This document shows, one piece after another, positions 60,386-64,000 of a DNA stretch of 64,000 nucleotides (the stretch's first letter is position 1; the number at the start of each line of letters is the position of its first letter). Source of the DNA: Burhinus oedicnemus (taxonomy: Eukaryota; Chordata; Aves; Charadriiformes; Burhinidae); NCBI GenBank assembly GCA_008921705.1, contig VFFE01007638.1, positions 216,933 to 280,932 of the forward strand, read 5' to 3'. Position numbers and translations under genes: made by a program. The notes below the pieces were generated by a model. The model searched no databases. It saw only the letters and a list, made by a program, of their open reading frames with translations, and was not told where the DNA came from.

Positions 60386-62268
60386 CAATTATATGTAACA
60401 GGAAGTCTTGTCATTAGTTCAAAAAAAAATTTAAAAAGGGGAAAAAAATGAAAAGAAAAAACCCACAACCCCAACTACAGTTAAATGCTCCAGTTTGAAA
60501 TAGTTTAAATAGCTCTACCAGTGGTATAGATGCCTTTCCAGTCCCGTGCACTGCCTTGGTAGGTTCATTATTTAATTCAACAGCTAATATTCAATAGCTA
60601 CTGCAAGCATCATCCGCTGTCATATATCTTTATTTGGTTGAGATTACTTTGCTGAAAAGCCATTTCAAATCATGATTGAATGTTTCCATATTTTTGGCAG
60701 CTATAAGACAAAGACAAGTCATTAATGCCATAATTACTAACCTATCTCTAAGAATGACATAGATGTGACATTTTTTCACTGGTGAAACTGCTGCCTGAGA
60801 TGAGTAGTTTACACAATGTGTAGTTACAGAGAACTTAATTGTGGAATTAATTTCATTTAGCTGTCACTTAAAAATCCAACTTGCATAAAAAGGTTTTACA
60901 ACTGGAATACATCAAAGTATCCTACACATGCTCCTACACGTGACAATTAGGCAATGTTACAGCTTAGTCTCTTGGCCAAAGATGTCTGTAGGCTAAGAGA
61001 GTTTTATCGTCAGCTTTCTTCCTACACCTGAGCAACTTACATACACAAACTTAGCAGATAAATCAATACCTATGAGCATGCCTCGGGTTTCATTAGGAAT
61101 GCTGCAAAACAAACACAAAGGTTTCCTTCAGTTTTCTTATTCCAAAGTGAAGATAAATTGCCTACCATTTTACACCATGCAATATTTTTTTTTCAACAAG
61201 AAGCCATGTTAACGATAATTACTTGATTATGCATTTCTTTCATGGCTTCTCAATAAAACACTGGCACTTTCAGTGAAAATTCAAGAATCTTTACCCCACA
61301 TCAGTAAATTCCAAACTAGACCCTTTTTTTCTTAGTTGATGAAGATCTTTAACTTCTTGCTAAGGAAAGATTAAGGCAGCACACCTGTACTATTTGATTT
61401 ATATTACACTGGAGTACAATGTCTCTATTTCCAAATTATTTTGACAATTGTAATATTAATTATCATTACATCTTAGTAGCCAGAAATTAAGATAAGAGCT
61501 ACTAGTAAACAGGGCAATGAACCTGTGTATCTTCTCTGTAGACTGCATGTGACCATAGTAAAGCAGTTATTAACAAATGTTTGTTGGATAATCGCAATCA
61601 CTACTTAATATATATCATGAAATTAATACAGTTATGTATGAGTGACTCTCATTAATGAACTACACCTGCTAATGATTTTGATTTCTGCCAAGCTTTTCTA
61701 TGATGGAGTATTCAATTTAAAATATTAATATGCACATGCACGCTAATTTCTGTGTTTCTCAGCTGTTATATTTTGACATTTGTCAAACATGCATTATGCT
61801 ATTGATGGGCCACAGATTTCCAAGAAATCATATTTCATTGAATCTTTTCCATTGTGCTTGACATAATCTTTTTTCTCACTGTCAAAAAGATGGATTCATT
61901 TATCCTACAATGATAAGAAATCTTTCAATCATAACAGGTAATTGCAATAGATTGCAAAATAATACTCATTCCTCCTGGAGAGACCTTTCCTGTTTACAAC
62001 ACCACGACTGACAACACATCAACAGAGGTTATTTCAAAGGTACGTGTTACACTGGGAAAAAAAACCAAACAAAAAACCTAGTCCAGTGTACGAGTCTGAG
62101 CTCCTTCCAAACTTGTGTTTATTCAAGCTTATTCTACTTGTGTTTGTCTGGAAGAATCTCATCCCTAAAAAACTACCAGAACACCTAAGCTCTAAAAAAG
62201 CCTGACTTACAATGGTTATGCTTGCCATTATATGCTGTCTCTGTATCAAATTTAGTTTCCTTAAAATG
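60386..62268. other. KLHL1 upstream intron, AT-rich
   Basis: About 1.9 kb of AT-rich sequence. An A-rich stretch follows the gap (60421-60462). No gene, RNA or transposon is recognised. Confidence 0.55.
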
Positions 62269-62531
62269 TGTCCTGGTTTCAGCTGGGATAGAGTTAATTT
62301 TCTTACTAGCAGCTGGTATAGTGCTGTGTTTTGGATTTAGGATGAGAATAATGTTGATAACACACTAATATTATAGTTGTTGCTAAGCCGTCAAGGACTT
62401 TTTGGCTTCTCATACTGGCCTGCCAACAAGAAGGCAGGGTGCACCAAAGAAGCTGGGAGGGGACACAGCCGGGAAAGCTGACCCCAAATGACCAAAAGGA
62501 TATTCCATACCATTTGACATCATGCTTAGCA

Positions 62532-62537
62532 TATAAA
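62532..62537 (+). promoter_or_regulatory. LTR TATA box
   Basis: TATAAA in the family-C LTR, followed by GCTGCGGGAAGAAGG. This is the usual promoter position in this LTR type. Confidence 0.65.
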
Positions 62538-62721
62538 GCTGCGGGAAGAAGGAAGGGGGGGGATGTTTGGAATTATGGCATTTTGTCTTCCCAAGTAACC
62601 ATTACATGTGATGGAGCCCTGCTTTCCTGGAGAGAGATGGCTGAACACCTGCCTGCCGATGGAAAGCAGTGAATGAATTCCTTGTTTTGCTTTGCTTGTG
62701 TCCACAGCTTCTGCTTTACTT

Positions 62722-62727
62722 ATTAAA
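62722..62727 (+). terminator. LTR polyadenylation signal (ATTAAA)
   Basis: ATTAAA downstream of the TATA box in the family-C LTR, before the CTCAACCCGTGAG segment. It is the likely signal of the parental element. Confidence 0.5.
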
Positions 62728-62853
62728 CTGCCATTATCTCAACCCGTGAGTTTTCTCACTTTTACCCTTCCGATTCTCTCCTCCACCCTATCAGAGGAGA
62801 GTGAGCAAGTGGCTGTGTTGTGTTTAGTTGCCAGCTGAGGTTAAACCACAATA

Positions 62854-64000
62854 TTTCATTAGCACTTTCTTTACTTTTAAAATAGTATGGAGCCCTTCCT
62901 TAAGCAATTAGTGATATCTTTACCACTATGTGTTTAATTTACTGTAAATTTATTATTATGTCATATATGTGTATTGCTATGCACAAGTACGTAACTAAAA
63001 AAATTGCATGAGCAATATCATTCTGTTTACAATAAAAAGGATGAAAAGATTATTTATTTGGGGGTTTTTATTTGTTCATTTGTTTCCCTGAGAATATCTT
63101 TTCTGACAATTTAGAAAACAGTTGAAATAGAAATTAAGAAAAATCAATTTAGTGCGTAATTTCACAAGCATTTCAGACTATAAAAATATTCAGGAAATCA
63201 TTTAATCCACTATTGCATTTAGCAAGAACTCAGCCTTATACATGACAGAACTCTTAATTCTGTGGTAAACCTACTGCAATGTTACTGAAAAGCAGATTAA
63301 GTTTAAACTAAACAATGAACTCAGAAGCGCAACTATTTTATGTTCTTATGTTACAAATCACACATCACAAATTTACCTTGATACTTAAATGCTTTCAATC
63401 AAGTGCTTGTCAATTCTGATGCTATGTTGTTACATTTAGTATACAACTGCAATATCTGAAAATACTTTAGTTCCAATACTAAAACATTTTAAATACTAGA
63501 CTGAAAGAAGAGAATTCCTATGACATAGAATGCAAAAACAGAAAGCAAGTGGGCGTATTTTTATTTGAAGGGGAAAATATTTTTTAACCAGTGCAATCAT
63601 AAGATGTGCAATTAAAAAGAAGGAATGAAAGCAAAATTTTATCAAGTACTGTTAATAGTGCTAGCAGTACTGCCGAGTTACACATGCAGAAGGAATTCAA
63701 GAAGGCCGGTGATCATCTGTGAAGTTTCAAGTGATTCATGGCTAAGTTCACGTATGCCACGTGCATTTTGCACAATAATCATGACCATAGCTTTCAGATT
63801 AGAGCATGGCTTTGTGACCTCCTCTAAACTGGATAGCTGTAATTAGTTATTCTTAACAACGCTTTGAAAGGAAAGCAAAAACTTCCAGGGATGCGCAGTA
63901 CGTTGTGACCCAACTGCATTGTGAACTGCATCATCTGCCTACAGACTTCCCGGTACAGTTCAAGATGCTATTATGGTTCTCAAGGATTGTATGGTTAGGA
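62854..64000. other. KLHL1 upstream intron, AT-rich
   Basis: The last 1.1 kb of the window. No recognised gene or element is seen. The first coding exon of KLHL1 must lie to the right of this. Confidence 0.55.

Larger units (their letters stand above)
62269..62853 (+). mobile_element. Solo LTR, avian endogenous retrovirus, family C
   Basis: About 585 bp, starting TGTCCTGGTTTCAGCTGGGA and ending GAGGTTAAACCACAATA. It is a type I recognise from bird genomes. It contains a TATAAA at 62532-62537, a GGAAGGGGGGG stretch, a CTTCCCAAGTAACC segment and a poly(A)-type ATTAAA at 62722-62727. Beyond the shared TGTCCTGGTTT start and ACCAC-type end it differs from family A. There is no primer site or internal viral sequence beside it, and no clear target duplication. 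It is antisense to KLHL1. The end is set from the expected ACGACA terminus, decayed here to ACAATA. Confidence 0.9.

Noticed and set aside
1..64000. CRISPR arrays, bacterial operons, rRNA or tRNA genes
   Set aside because: No direct-repeat and spacer pattern or tRNA/rRNA-like segment was seen. The window is vertebrate intronic DNA.

Overview
This is vertebrate nuclear DNA, almost certainly from a bird. It is AT-rich, intron-dominated sequence carrying CR1 LINEs whose 3' ends are short ATTCTATG-type repeats, plus solo LTRs of families I recognise as avian. There are no bacterial-style genes. Two assembly gaps of N are present (21214-21709 and 60366-60385).

The only host gene I can support is KLHL1 (kelch-like 1), on the minus strand. 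Three consecutive coding exons are visible, in transcription order 44841-44659, 26013-25877 and 6345-6149. Their splice phases fit each other exactly (183, 137 and 197 nt). Together they encode about 172 residues, covering the end of the N-terminal extension, the whole BTB domain and the start of BACK. They are separated by introns of 18,645 and 19,531 bp. The first coding exon lies beyond the right edge, and the rest of BACK and the kelch repeats lie beyond the left edge. Nearly all of the window is therefore KLHL1 intron.

The introns hold layers of retroelements. From left to right: an LTR of family A (1190-1959, -); a CR1 3' tail (2505-2788, +); a nearly complete CR1 with both open reading frames (about 8905-13751, +), split by a second family-A LTR (10819-11550, +) with a perfect 5-bp target duplication; a family-B LTR (22641-23731, +); a CR1 piece (33640-34558, +); a second family-B LTR (34802-35828, +); a third family-A LTR (39196-39937, -) that still has a lysine-tRNA-type primer binding site and a short leader; an old, internally deleted CR1 (40401-41432, +); a CR1 3' piece (42029-42711, +); a minus-strand CR1 broken by a plus-strand CR1 (51016-52133); and a family-C LTR (62269-62853, +).

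The rest is AT-rich intron with short microsatellites and hairpins, and one less AT-rich stretch (about 18.0-20.9 kb) whose origin I could not identify. I did not find a new gene system. The observations worth following up are the nested insertions, the CR1 ORF1 with a replaced catalytic histidine, the repeat module inside family-B LTRs, and the unexplained 18-21 kb block.
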